DNA of 64,000 bases from a bacterium (GCA_016124945.1 WGMT01000051.1:1-64000); one strand, 5' to 3'; shown: positions 16,266 to 25,569, counted from the stretch's first letter. The notes: generated by a model from the letters alone, not told the origin. Translations and numbers: made by a program.

Positions 16266-18320
16266 TCATCCAATGATCAAATACGACTTCCATTCATGCC
16301 CACCCAGCCGGATTGGCATGACGCCGGGGCCTTGGAGATCGCCTTCGATCTGGCTGGTAAACATGTTGAGGAAGCGACCAGGGCCGGTATGGGCCAGATT
16401 AACGATCTCGTCCACCGGCTCGGCGCCGAAGTTGATCACGGTGACCTGTTTGCCCAACTGATCGGGCAATTCGTGTAACATCACGAGCAGGCCGGGGCAC
16501 TTGACATCAGGGACGTCGAGTTGCTCGGCCATGAAGATCTTGTAATCGCGGCGCACCCGCAACATGGCGCGCAGTTGGCCTACGAACGAATACGGGTTGC
16601 GCACCTGCTCCGAGATAGGACCATACAACGCCGTCGCCTTGGGCAAACCGCTTGAAGAGGTCTCTGCTTCGGGGTTGACGTTCATCAGATCATAGGCGCC
16701 GCGGTTGATCCAGCGTGTGTCCCCGTCGGCGAGGAGTTGCTCAATGCTCTGCGCCGGTAACGGCAGCGCCCCCACCAGATCCCAGCCCGACAGCGCAAAG
16801 ACGCCTGGCTGAAAGGCATTGTATGCTACCAGCAACAGGTGAAGTTGCTGCAACTTCTCTCGCTCTTCCCCGCTTAAGTTTGTGATGTCGCCAATCCCCA
16901 ACGCTGCCGCTGCAATGCTCAGCGTGGTGGACGCCACCCCATTTTCGGTAAATCGCAGATTGTACGGCGCATTGTGGCCGGTGATCCGATCATACATCAC
17001 TGAGCGAATGTGACCGCGCAGCGCAGCGCCACCCCATTCTCGGCCCTGGAACTGGAAACGATCATCCTGGTGCAAAAACCAAAAATGGACAAGTTCCAAG
17101 GTCAACTCGTCGTGGTTCTGCATCGCGTGGATTAGCGATCCCGGATCGATCTCATAGTCGCGCATGATCCGCATCATCAGCCGCAAAAACTCCGTGTCCC
17201 CGGTGACGAGGGCGTGTTGATAGGCTGGGCGTGTCACAAAATCGTACGAGAGATCGGGGCCGCCCTTGCTCATTCGGGCGATGTCATCCACCGAAAGGTT
17301 TAGCTCTTGGAAGGTGAAGCCGCCCACCTTGCGCACCATCCCTGCGATCAATTGGTTGCCCACCACCGAAAGTGGGTGCCCTTCGGACCAGACGGTGCCG
17401 TCGTCGTTGCGCTCGATGCCGAGGAAGCCGTTGGCGTCGAGGCGCAAGATGCTGGCCCCAAGCGTGCCCAAGGCATGTAAGGCGTCGCCGATTACCAGCC
17501 GCTGCGCCGCAAAGGATGGATCCAGCCAGTTCAGCGTCGGTTGCCCAGCTTTGAAGTAGTGCAGGTAGACCCAACGCCGCTCCACCCCGTCGACGCCGCG
17601 CACCGTGTCTGTGACGCTCCAATCCGTCTCTTTGATCCCCGGCTCGTAGAAGATCACACGGGGCAACCGCCCGACGATGTAACCTTTGTCGGCCAACAGA
17701 TCGACAGTGCTGGGCGTCAAGTTGACGGCGTCGCGGCCTTCGGGCACGTCGGGCAGCAAGTACCAGTCTTCGCGGGCGATTTCCACCATGTGATACAGGC
17801 CGGGGTAATCGTTGAAATTGCGCTCTGCGAGCCGGAAGTCGGCCCCCTTGCCAGTATGCGCGGGGACAATGTCGTCGATCAGAATTGCACCACTGGCCCC
17901 AGCATTCTGGCGCATGGTCAGGTATTCACCAGTTGTGCCGAAAGATGGATCCATCTCCAAGCCGATACGGTCGAAGTAACCGTCGATAGTGGGGGTGTAT
18001 TCCTGGCCATAGAGGCCGCCGGCCTGTTTGAGTGGACCGGTGTGCATGCCTTCAATGCCGATTTCGGCAAAGGTACGCCATAGATCTGGATCGCCCATCG
18101 TCGCCAAAACCGACTCACCTTCACGTGTAATAATCGACGCCGGGTAGGCCGTGAACCAGACCGACGCCAGCGCTGTTGCGTCACGAGGGCGCGGATCGGC
18201 GTAGGGGCGACGCCACTGCTCACCCTGTCCTGAGTATCGTGAGAGGATACGGCTTGTGCCGGTAAGCATCGACCGTTGGACGAGCCATTGGATGTAATCG
18301 CTTTCAGAGTGTTGTGTCAC
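16266..18320 (-). CDS. GH13 family enzyme, trehalose-synthase/maltose glucosyltransferase-like
   Basis: 684 residues with the four GH13 regions in order: DDIVPAH (region I), ILRLDANGF with the nucleophile Asp295, FTFQELNL with the acid Glu339, and MQNHDEL with Asp404. The long barrel and the C-terminal beta domain (LLVMLHELPDQLGKQVTVINFG) resemble TreS-type maltose/trehalose isomerases and sucrose-acting GH13 members rather than secreted amylases; there is no signal peptide. It probably interconverts or transfers alpha-glucosyl units in the cytosol. The exact specificity is uncertain. The start is GTG, with AGGAGA upstream. Confidence 0.75.
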   Translation of the reverse strand: MTQHSESDYIQWLVQRSMLTGTSRILSRYSGQGEQWRRPYADPRPRDATALASVWFTAYPASIITREGESVLATMGDPDLWRTFAEIGIEGMHTGPLKQAGGLYGQEYTPTIDGYFDRIGLEMDPSFGTTGEYLTMRQNAGASGAILIDDIVPAHTGKGADFRLAERNFNDYPGLYHMVEIAREDWYLLPDVPEGRDAVNLTPSTVDLLADKGYIVGRLPRVIFYEPGIKETDWSVTDTVRGVDGVERRWVYLHYFKAGQPTLNWLDPSFAAQRLVIGDALHALGTLGASILRLDANGFLGIERNDDGTVWSEGHPLSVVGNQLIAGMVRKVGGFTFQELNLSVDDIARMSKGGPDLSYDFVTRPAYQHALVTGDTEFLRLMMRIMRDYEIDPGSLIHAMQNHDELTLELVHFWFLHQDDRFQFQGREWGGAALRGHIRSVMYDRITGHNAPYNLRFTENGVASTTLSIAAAALGIGDITNLSGEEREKLQQLHLLLVAYNAFQPGVFALSGWDLVGALPLPAQSIEQLLADGDTRWINRGAYDLMNVNPEAETSSSGLPKATALYGPISEQVRNPYSFVGQLRAMLRVRRDYKIFMAEQLDVPDVKCPGLLVMLHELPDQLGKQVTVINFGAEPVDEIVNLAHTGPGRFLNMFTSQIEGDLQGPGVMPIRLGGHEWKSYLIIG

Positions 18321-18335
18321 ACTGTCTCCTTTATT

Positions 18336-18398
18336 TCATGATCACATCGTTCATGATCATAGGCCGAGTTAGTCTAGCAGGATGGCATCAATTGTCAA
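18336..18398 (-). promoter_or_regulatory. Promoter and paired dyad sites of the GH13 gene
   Basis: On the minus strand TTGACA (18393-18398), 16 bases and TAGACT (18371-18376) form a plausible promoter. Just downstream of the expected start are two identical sites, TCATGATCA at 18336-18344 and 18351-18359, each nearly palindromic and repeated at 15 bases. This layout suits a repressor acting on sugar metabolism. Confidence 0.45.
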
Positions 18399-18536
18399 CC
18401 GACCGCTCAAAAGGGGGGGGGAATTCAACCAAAAATTGAACTTCTGGGAAGCTTGCAAACAATCACCTGATATGACAAAAGTCACTGCGCGGGGGACCAA
18501 GTTGGCGTAGTGTGGAGCAGAACCTGCATTCTTGAT

Positions 18537-18566
18537 GGGGGTGCCCAGTGCGGGCTGGGCGCCCCC
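18537..18566. repeat. GC-rich hairpin before the membrane protein gene
   Basis: GGGGGTGCCCAG and CTGGGCGCCCCC pair with one G-T wobble around a 6-base loop. It lies 20 bases upstream of the next ATG and could affect its translation. Confidence 0.55.
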
Positions 18567-18586
18567 ACACAGATTGGACTGACTCT

Positions 18587-19870
18587 ATGCAATCTCAATC
18601 CATGCCATCCCAATCCATGAAACCCTATGCTGTCGCCGCACTTGCCGCCCTGCTGATTGCCGCCGCCGCCGGCGCGCTGATCCGCTTTGGCCTCGTCAAC
18701 GGCTTCCCGACTTGGGCTGCCAACTACACCGCCGTACGCCATGCCCACAGCCACCTCATGTACTTCGGCTGGGGCAGCCTGGCGATCATGGCGCTGATCT
18801 GGCACCACTTGCCAATCCTCACAGGACGTCCGCTGCCGCGTGGCGTCCATGTGCAGATGACGGCGACCACCGTCGCCGCTTTCCTGAGTTTCCCCGCATT
18901 TTGGGTGAATGGTTATGCACCCACACAGGTCGGTAATCTCTCGCTGCCCCTGGGATCGATTATCTCCGGGATCAACGGGCTCACCTGGGTCGCCTTCATT
19001 TTACTCTACACGCAAATGACGTGGCGACTGCCGCGGCGTCCGCTCGCCGTGCGTCTGTGGGACGGTGCCATTGCATTGCTCGTGCTTGCCTGTGTGGGGG
19101 TGTTGGGGCTGATGACGCTGGTTGCGCTGGATCACCCAAGCTTTTTTCTGCATCAGGCTGCGCTACATCTCTTTTTGGATCTCTACGCCGTCGGCTGGTT
19201 TGGGGTGGCACTTCTCGGCCTGCTCTGGGCGTGGACAGGCGAAGACGCTGTGCGCAATCGACAGGTACCGGTGATGCCTTTGGTGATCTGCCTTGCGCCG
19301 ACTTTTTTCCTGGGGATGGCGCCCATGTTGGTGCCGCCGGCACTCTCGGCGGTGGCGATGCTGGGGAATGTCCTGGCAGTGGGAATGCTGGGCCGGCATG
19401 GTCTACTGTTGTGGGAACAGCGCCGTCGATTGCCGTTGCTCGTGCGATTCAGCCTGCTGGCCCTGGCTGTCCACGTGCTGATTGGCGTGGTTATCATTTT
19501 CCCGGGCGTTTGGACTTGGGCGGCGGGCACCCAATTGCGTGTCTTTTTCCTGCACAACTTGCTACTCGGCTGGCTGAGCAGCGTCCTGATTGGCTTGACG
19601 GCGGCGCAATGGATCTCACTCGCCACGGCGGCGCGGCAAATCCTCGACGCCCTCTGGATCGGCGGCGTCTGTGTCATGCTCGTTGCGCTCCTCGGCCTGG
19701 AGATGGGTGGCATTGTCCCCGTTTCTTCGCGCTTCTGGCTCGAACTCGCCGCCTGGAGCAGCCTGCCCCTGGTTGGTGTTGTCCTTTTGCAGTTGGTTAG
19801 GGCAACGCGGAGCGATGCAGATGTTGACGTAGTAGAGACGATCACCCCCGCATCTATGATGACTGGGTGA
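18587..19870 (+). CDS. Polytopic membrane protein of unknown function
   Basis: 427 residues with about twelve predicted membrane segments. The first segments carry conserved-looking His residues (RHAHSHLMYFGWGSLAIMALIWHHLP), and further His occur at HQAALHLFLDLYAVGWFG and FLHNLLLGWLSSVLIG. Such intramembrane His patterns occur in heme-binding membrane proteins related to cytochrome oxidase subunit I or NnrS, but no family is claimed. The ATG at 18587 was preferred to a GTG within the upstream hairpin. Divergent from the GH13 gene and convergent with the LysM gene. Confidence 0.6.
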   Translation: MQSQSMPSQSMKPYAVAALAALLIAAAAGALIRFGLVNGFPTWAANYTAVRHAHSHLMYFGWGSLAIMALIWHHLPILTGRPLPRGVHVQMTATTVAAFLSFPAFWVNGYAPTQVGNLSLPLGSIISGINGLTWVAFILLYTQMTWRLPRRPLAVRLWDGAIALLVLACVGVLGLMTLVALDHPSFFLHQAALHLFLDLYAVGWFGVALLGLLWAWTGEDAVRNRQVPVMPLVICLAPTFFLGMAPMLVPPALSAVAMLGNVLAVGMLGRHGLLLWEQRRRLPLLVRFSLLALAVHVLIGVVIIFPGVWTWAAGTQLRVFFLHNLLLGWLSSVLIGLTAAQWISLATAARQILDALWIGGVCVMLVALLGLEMGGIVPVSSRFWLELAAWSSLPLVGVVLLQLVRATRSDADVDVVETITPASMMTG

Positions 19871-19927
19871 TTCTGTTGGCAAACCCCTTCCGAATTTGCC
19901 TGTGTCACCGTTATGTTTTTCTCTGGC

Positions 19928-21421
19928 CTACGGTACCACATCGTCCAGCAGTTCTCTGTTGATGAGGATGGTCACCTCGTCAACGTTGAAGAACTGAAGT
20001 ACGGTCTGGCGTAGTTGCGCCTTGAAGCGCGGACCGTCGCAGACGCCGCCCAGTGAGACGTCGCCTACCAACGATACCGAGGCCGCGCCGTCGGTAAGTG
20101 ACATTTCTTCGATGCTCAGATCCGAGCGGTAAAGGGCGTTGTAGAGGCCGAAGCCGTTGTACATGCGGCTGTCGAGGCTGAGCAGCTCTTGCAGCGCCGA
20201 GCGGATGATACCCACCGTCGGCTCAATTTCTATTTCCACCGGCACCACACTATCGCCGCAGCCGATCTGCATGCCCGTGCGTCCGTTGTCTTCCAGCGCG
20301 ATGAGATAGATATTGGTGCTGGTGTAGATTGCCGTTTCACTGCCTTCCGTTGCCGGCTCCGTCACCGTAAAGGGATTGGAAAGGATGTCGCCGCTACTCT
20401 CGGCGGGCGTGAGCGCAACGACCCACTGTTCGCCCGGTTCGGCTAAGTCGGGAATCCGCACCGAACGGATCAACATGCCGTCGTCATCTGTCTCTGCCAA
20501 TGCCAGGATGTTGTATTCTGCCTCTAGTGGACCGGCGCCGATGTCGAAGATAGTGTTGGCAGGCAAGCCCGCTGCATTGAGATCTACCATCGTTCCCGGC
20601 GGGCCGCTTGTGGGCGAAATCGCTACAGACGACGGCAACGCCGGTTCCGTCGCCGGTGTGGGGGCAGGGGGATCATCATTGCCCACCACAATGAACTCAG
20701 CAGACGTGTCCCGAGCGCCATCCACCACAGGCACGTAGGCAATGACGGTGTAGCGTTGGTTGGCCTGCGCATCGGCGGGGACGTTGAAGGTTGTCGTCGC
20801 CGCGCCCTGGATATCGGTGGTGACGGTCTGGCTGATTGTCGGCTCCGTTTCCGGTTCGCCCAACCCAACCAGCAGCACTGTCGTCGTGGGGTAGCCCGAA
20901 ATTGTCACCTGAACCTGTGATCCGGGTAGGCCGGCTTCTGGTTGGATCACCACAGACGGGGCCAGTTCGCCGCCGCTCAACGGGATCAAGATTGTCTGGC
21001 CCACAATCAACACATTTGGGTTGACGATGGCCGGATTGGCGGCCACAATGGCCTCAACGGTCGTGTTGTAATTTTGGGCGATGATGCTTAGCCAGTCGCC
21101 CGACTGCACCACATAGGTGATCGGCGCATCAGGATCTTCCGTAGGCGGAATGGCAAGTACGCGCCCGATTTCTAGCTCGGTGACATCGGCGACCCCGGGA
21201 TTGGCGGCAAGCAGTGCCTCTACCGAAACGCCACAGCGCGCTGCAATTTCGTTGAGCGTGTCCCCTTCGACCACCACTTCGGTATCTCCACATGGGCTTT
21301 GTGCAAAGGCGGAGGGTGCGAACGCCGCCGTTGCCAGCCCAATCAGTGTCATCGTCACCGCTAGCATGGCCGCCAAAAGGACAAAAGATCGTGGTTGTTT
21401 CTGCGTATAGTCAGCTTTCAT
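19928..21421 (-). CDS. Exported LysM and GerMN domain protein
   Basis: 497 residues. A signal peptide ends near SAFAQS. Two LysM repeats follow (VVVEGDTLNEIAARCGVSVEALLAANPG and YVVQSGDWLSIIAQNYNTTVEAIVAANPA, roughly residues 50-155), then two Ig-like beta domains (PEAGLPGSQVQVTISGYP; SPTSGPPGTMVDLNAAGLP). The C-terminal GerMN domain is TNIYLIALEDNG ... LQELLSLDSRMYNGFGLYNALYRS ... FFNVDEVTILINRE. LysM binds peptidoglycan or other glycans; GerMN occurs in spore germination and cell-envelope proteins. The start at MKADYTQK has a GGAAAGAGAG site upstream. Probably envelope-associated. Confidence 0.85.
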   Translation of the reverse strand: MKADYTQKQPRSFVLLAAMLAVTMTLIGLATAAFAPSAFAQSPCGDTEVVVEGDTLNEIAARCGVSVEALLAANPGVADVTELEIGRVLAIPPTEDPDAPITYVVQSGDWLSIIAQNYNTTVEAIVAANPAIVNPNVLIVGQTILIPLSGGELAPSVVIQPEAGLPGSQVQVTISGYPTTTVLLVGLGEPETEPTISQTVTTDIQGAATTTFNVPADAQANQRYTVIAYVPVVDGARDTSAEFIVVGNDDPPAPTPATEPALPSSVAISPTSGPPGTMVDLNAAGLPANTIFDIGAGPLEAEYNILALAETDDDGMLIRSVRIPDLAEPGEQWVVALTPAESSGDILSNPFTVTEPATEGSETAIYTSTNIYLIALEDNGRTGMQIGCGDSVVPVEIEIEPTVGIIRSALQELLSLDSRMYNGFGLYNALYRSDLSIEEMSLTDGAASVSLVGDVSLGGVCDGPRFKAQLRQTVLQFFNVDEVTILINRELLDDVVP

Positions 21422-21698
21422 GTCTGCTCTCTTTCCGTTCACAGGGTAATTGCCGGAAATCCAGTACGTTGCACTTGTGCCCCACCAACGCCTTCACCTG
21501 TGCGCAGTGGCTTGTCTGAGTTAGTAGATCCTTCCTAGCCTAACCATAAGCCCGCCACAAAGCCATAGACATCGACACAAAATCGGGATACAGAAGGGGC
21601 ACCGGCACGCGAAAGTAGCTCGACTTAAGCGGCTTTGTAATGATATTCCTTGCGCAAAAGTGAGAAATCGCTTACATTTCTCCCACTCAATTGCAGAG

Positions 21699-21728
21699 TT
21701 GAAAAAAGATCGCCCTATTGCCTATTCT
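21699..21728 (+). promoter_or_regulatory. Likely promoter of the halogenase-like gene
   Basis: TTGAAA-N18-TATTCT, placing the transcript start about a dozen bases before the ATG at 21747, with GGAG between. The region 21422-21698 holds nothing else recognised. Confidence 0.4.
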
Positions 21729-21746
21729 TTGTCTATTGGAGATAAC

Positions 21747-23447
21747 ATGCCCACCCAATCGCATTACGACATTGCTGTCATCGGTTCGGGGATCACCGGC
21801 TCGACGCTGGCTGCCATACTGGCGCGGCAAGGACTGCGTGTCATCGTCTTTGAGGCGGGGCAGCATCCAAAATTTGCCATCGGCGAGTCCATGATCCTGG
21901 AGACGTCGGAGACGATGCGCGCCGTGGCTCACTTTTTCGATATCCCTGAGCTGGCTTTCTACAGTTCGGAAAACTACTTCGACTTCATCGGCACATCACA
22001 CGGCGTCAAACGTCATTTCAGTTACCTGCACCATACCCCCGGCGAAGAACAGCGCATCGAACACAGCCTACAGGCTGTCATTCCCAAAGAGCCACACGGG
22101 CACGAACTGCACCTCTTCCGCCAGGACTGTGATGCCTACCTGAACTCAATGGCGATCCACTATGGCGCAGAAGTCTGGCAGAACACCCGTGTCCAAGATG
22201 TCCAAATCGATGCGGAGCGTGTCACTGTCACTACGCACGACGGCAAAACCATCACCGCCGACTTTATTGTAGACGCCGGTGGCTTCCGCTCGCCTCTGGC
22301 CGACAAGTTCGGTCTGCGCGATTTCGATTTGCAGGCTCACTCGCGCACTATCTTCACCCACATGATCGACGTACCCTGCTTTCACGAAGTGGGCGCATCG
22401 CAAAAGGACTATCACCTGCCCTTCCGTGTCTCCGAAGGCACACTGCACCATGTCTTCAAAGGTGGATGGCTCTGGATCATCCCCTTCAACAACCACAAAC
22501 GATCCACCAATCCGCTGTGTAGCGTCGGTCTGCAACTCGATCCCCGTCTTTACCCCGTGCGCGAAGATCTGACGCCGGAGCAAGAGTTCTACAACTTCAT
22601 CGCCCAGTTCCCCAGCATGTTGGCGCAGTTGAAAGACGCCAAAGCCGTGCGCAATTGGACACGCACCGGACGCATCCAATACTCATCCACGCGCGCCGTT
22701 GGGGATCGATTCGCTCTGCTCGGCCATGCTGCCGGCTTCATCGATCCGCTCTACTCGAAGGGGCTTTACACCTCGTTCATGAGCGTCGGCTTGCTGGCAC
22801 ATCTGCTCCTCGACGCCCACGCCGCCCAAGACTACAGCGCAGTGCGCTTCGAACCACTCGAAAAACTGACTCTCTCGTATGTGCACACGGCAGACCGTCT
22901 CACAGCCAACTCGTACAAATCTTGGGGAAATTACAAACTTTGGTCGGTCTACTCAGTTGTGTGGATGTTAGGGGCCTACCTGGAGTTGGTGAAGCTGATG
23001 AGCCTGCGCAACGAGTCTGTGGACCGGCGCGCCTACTTTGAGGGTGCAAGCCACTTGAAGTTGGCCGGCGGTGGTTTTTCTGAATTCGAGGAACTCTCCG
23101 ACCGCATCGACCGCATCGTCGAAGAAGTGAATATTGACGACGATACGGCCGTCGATGCCGCCGTGACGCGTATCCGCGCCCTCTACGACACCGTGGATTG
23201 GATCCCCGATGCCTTTGTGCAAGTGCTCAAAGGCAAGAATCACCTGCCTGCCAACAAATTCCGTGTCAGCCTCTTCGATCGCGAAGACGGCTTCCTCGGT
23301 CATGGTGCTTTCCGCCAACACTTCTTCGGTGATCACAGCATGACCAAAGTGGCGAAACAATTCGTGGTGGAAAAGGTGAAATATTCAACGTTGGGCTTGA
23401 AGACGGCGCGGAAATTGGGGGACTGGGGATTAGGGACTGGGGATTAG
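21747..23447 (+). CDS. Flavin-dependent halogenase-like monooxygenase
   Basis: 566 residues. An FAD-binding GSGITG fold lies at residues 13-18, and HPKFAIGESM occupies the usual second cofactor loop. Two motifs point to flavin-dependent halogenases: WLWIIP (241-246, pattern WxWxIP) and FIDPLYSKG (331-339, pattern FxxPxxSxG), the latter within the conserved GHAAGFIDPLYSKG active-site block. These enzymes chlorinate or brominate aromatic substrates using FADH2 from a partner reductase. The catalytic Lys of tryptophan halogenases could not be placed with confidence, so a phenolic or carrier-bound substrate, or another monooxygenation, remains open. The final GDWGLGTGD is encoded by an intergenic repeat. 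No biosynthetic cluster is adjacent. Overlaps the convergent TetR gene by 4 bases. Confidence 0.7.
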   Translation: MPTQSHYDIAVIGSGITGSTLAAILARQGLRVIVFEAGQHPKFAIGESMILETSETMRAVAHFFDIPELAFYSSENYFDFIGTSHGVKRHFSYLHHTPGEEQRIEHSLQAVIPKEPHGHELHLFRQDCDAYLNSMAIHYGAEVWQNTRVQDVQIDAERVTVTTHDGKTITADFIVDAGGFRSPLADKFGLRDFDLQAHSRTIFTHMIDVPCFHEVGASQKDYHLPFRVSEGTLHHVFKGGWLWIIPFNNHKRSTNPLCSVGLQLDPRLYPVREDLTPEQEFYNFIAQFPSMLAQLKDAKAVRNWTRTGRIQYSSTRAVGDRFALLGHAAGFIDPLYSKGLYTSFMSVGLLAHLLLDAHAAQDYSAVRFEPLEKLTLSYVHTADRLTANSYKSWGNYKLWSVYSVVWMLGAYLELVKLMSLRNESVDRRAYFEGASHLKLAGGGFSEFEELSDRIDRIVEEVNIDDDTAVDAAVTRIRALYDTVDWIPDAFVQVLKGKNHLPANKFRVSLFDREDGFLGHGAFRQHFFGDHSMTKVAKQFVVEKVKYSTLGLKTARKLGDWGLGTGD

Positions 23448-24019
23448 GCACTTTCGCTCGTTTGGCCGTCTATCTCTTTCGTCATCTTCTCTCCTACCCA
23501 GGCCAGTGCTGTAGCCAAATCTGTGCGGCGGTTGTCGAGGAGCCGCTGGAAGAGGACCCCGTTGATCTGGAAATAGAGTGCCTGGGCCGCGGCAGGGGTG
23601 ACGCCGAGAAACGCCGCGATGGCGGAAACGTAGTTATCGACCGCTGTGTACATCTGTGCAGCGCCTGCGTCGTTTTCGCGTAGCCTGGCGTACTCGGTGA
23701 GGATCAGCAAGTCTTGTAGGTAACGTTCTTCGTTGGCCTGGATAAAGCCAACGAAGAACGCGTACTTCTCTGCAAATGACGACTGAACGAACGGCTGCGC
23801 GTCTAGCTCGGCAACGGTAACCTCAACCACCGCATCGACGACATCCTGGAAAAGCGCCTCTTTGCTTGGGTAGTAATAGTAGAGTGCACTCTTTGAAATC
23901 CCGAGCGCTCCAGCCAACTCGCGCATGCCCAAACCACCGTAACCATGCGTCACAAACAACTGCACCGCCGTTTCGATAATCGTGCGACGGTAGACGTCGT
24001 GATCGACGATCTTAGGCAT
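23444..24019 (-). CDS. TetR/AcrR family transcriptional regulator
   Basis: 191 residues. The N-terminal helix-turn-helix is IIETAVQLFVTHGYGGLGMRELAGALGISKSALYYYYPSKEALFQDVV (about residues 13-60), the standard TetR DNA-binding domain. The C-terminal part is an all-helical ligand and dimer domain. It overlaps the end of the membrane-protein gene upstream by 8 bases, so the two form an operon, and the start at MPKIVDHD follows from that overlap. It probably represses its own operon through the long dyad at 24615-24660. The inducer is unknown. Confidence 0.9.
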   Translation of the reverse strand: MPKIVDHDVYRRTIIETAVQLFVTHGYGGLGMRELAGALGISKSALYYYYPSKEALFQDVVDAVVEVTVAELDAQPFVQSSFAEKYAFFVGFIQANEERYLQDLLILTEYARLRENDAGAAQMYTAVDNYVSAIAAFLGVTPAAAQALYFQINGVLFQRLLDNRRTDLATALAWVGEKMTKEIDGQTSESA

Positions 24020-24614
24020 GTCGCGCTGCTCCCACCGCTGTCTGTGAAACTTCCTGCGTCTCCGACCGGGTGTCATAGTGATCCACGGCAAAGGCCAGGA
24101 TGAGCTTGGCAAAGTAAGCAGGCGCAAACCACTGTAGCAACACCGACGTCGGCAACAAGTAGATCGCCCCGAAAACCCCCACCGCAAAGAAGGCAAACGC
24201 CAACGGTCGTTGCGCCTGCGCAGACGGCATGAACAACAATGTAAATGTTGTTGCCATCATGTAGAGGTAGACACCCCAGAAGAAGGCCCAATTGCTTGGA
24301 TCGAGGAAGAGCATTGCCAGTAACGGATGTACAAAGTGCACGACAATGAAGAGCAGCCGTACCCACAGAGCGCGCCGACGATACCAGACGTTCGTCGACT
24401 GTGTGGCGTTAGCGACGATCCCACTCACCACATCCAACGTCACCAGGAAAAGCACCCCCATTTGCCAAAATGACAGAGTAATCCCCGCCGTCAGCCCATA
24501 CCCAACCAAAAAGAGCCCGGCCAGCACACCCGCAGCATAGGTCAACGCCATTTCAAACGGTTGTGGATTGTCTCCATGCACAGGCGCTTCCAGTTGTTTC
24601 ATCCATGCAGACAT
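24012..24614 (-). CDS. Small polytopic membrane protein in TetR operon
   Basis: 200 residues with about five or six membrane segments (MALTYAAGVLAGLFLVGYGL, FWQMGVLFLVTLDVVSGIVANA, LWVRLLFIVVHFVHPLLAMLFL, FFWGVYLYMMATTFTLLFM, LAFAFFAVGVFGAIYLL). HFVHP holds two His in a membrane segment. The family is not recognised. Cotranscribed and overlapping with the TetR gene, so it is probably controlled by that regulator. An AAGGAG site lies just upstream within the operator dyad. Confidence 0.75.
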   Translation of the reverse strand: MSAWMKQLEAPVHGDNPQPFEMALTYAAGVLAGLFLVGYGLTAGITLSFWQMGVLFLVTLDVVSGIVANATQSTNVWYRRRALWVRLLFIVVHFVHPLLAMLFLDPSNWAFFWGVYLYMMATTFTLLFMPSAQAQRPLAFAFFAVGVFGAIYLLPTSVLLQWFAPAYFAKLILAFAVDHYDTRSETQEVSQTAVGAARHA

Positions 24615-24681
24615 TGTATGCTCCTTATTTCGACCAAGTGGACGATATAAAGAGCATACACCCGACCTGTGACGATGTCAA
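24615..24681 (-). promoter_or_regulatory. Promoter and 46-bp dyad operator of the TetR operon
   Basis: On the minus strand TTGACA (24676-24681), 17 bases and TATGCT (24653-24658) form a near-consensus promoter. A dyad centred at 24637.5 runs over 24615-24660. The ends TGTATGCTC/GAGCATACA and the core TCGnCCAnnTGGnCGA (24630-24645) share the same centre. It covers the -10 box, start site and ribosome site, the expected place for autorepression by the TetR protein. Confidence 0.7.
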
Positions 24682-24702
24682 CGCTTTCGGCAACTCAATC
24701 TC

Positions 24703-25569
24703 TTAATCCTCCAATCTCTCATTTGCCCGCAACATCAGCAACGTGGAAAGGGTCACCCAACCGCGCCACTCTAGTTCGCAGCTTGGGCTAAGCGGCGCCC
24801 AGGGGATCGTCCAGCCGCCGTCTTCGTGCTGTGCGGCGAGGACGGCTTCGAGGTTGGCTTCGATCTGGGCGTCGGTGAAGTAGCGGCGCAGCGGATGATC
24901 GGGCGTGGGCGCCCAATCCAACGGTTTGCGCACGTAGCCTACGTCTTCGGCGGCGGCGACATGACCGGCGGCCACAAGGATCGACATGATCCGCTCTAAT
25001 TCGACATCGGCACGTCCTCGATCTGGCGTATGGAAGAGGAAGGTGAGCACAGTCGCCGCTTCGTGTACTTCTAGGGTCTGAAGTTGGGCAATGTGCGCCC
25101 AACAGAAATCGGTGGCCGGAGCAAGCCAGGCATGGTCTACGCTGTGTTTGTGAAGCAGACCGGCAATCGCCGCCGTCGGGTTGAGTGAGGCAGGCGGATT
25201 GTCGTCTGTGTTCCACCACGGCGCACGTGGATAGGCGCGCACTGTGGGGAGTACAAAAGACACACCATCTTCCGCTGTTGTGATCGTAACGAGATAGTCA
25301 CAGGCGCGGCGCACTATGTCATCGTCCCAGACGGTGACGTCGAGGATCTCCAGCGCATGTTGCACAGGGATCGGCTGGCTGTCGGGGCAGCGAATGTCCG
25401 GCTCTAGCGCATTGCCGAAGCCGCCGTCGGCGTTCTGGTAGGCGCGCAGTGCGGTGATAACGGCATCAGGCGAACCGTCCTTGAAGTGGAAGGCGAAACG
25501 GTGACGATCCAATGTCCGCGCATTCTTCCAGATGAACTCCTCGGCACGTGCAAACGTAGAAGCGTTCAT
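24703..25569 (-). CDS. Prenyltransferase/squalene-cyclase-like toroid protein
   Basis: 288 residues, mostly helical, with QW-like turns: YQNADGGFGNALEPD (about residue 45) and AAQHEDGGWTIPW near the C-terminus. These are typical of alpha/alpha-toroid repeats in terpene cyclases, prenyltransferase beta subunits and many uncharacterised bacterial proteins. The catalytic DXDD of cyclases is not visible. The start at MNASTFARAEEF was selected after a TTTGG..AAGGACC region; codons upstream look non-coding. Function unknown. Confidence 0.65.
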   Translation of the reverse strand: MNASTFARAEEFIWKNARTLDRHRFAFHFKDGSPDAVITALRAYQNADGGFGNALEPDIRCPDSQPIPVQHALEILDVTVWDDDIVRRACDYLVTITTAEDGVSFVLPTVRAYPRAPWWNTDDNPPASLNPTAAIAGLLHKHSVDHAWLAPATDFCWAHIAQLQTLEVHEAATVLTFLFHTPDRGRADVELERIMSILVAAGHVAAAEDVGYVRKPLDWAPTPDHPLRRYFTDAQIEANLEAVLAAQHEDGGWTIPWAPLSPSCELEWRGWVTLSTLLMLRANERLED

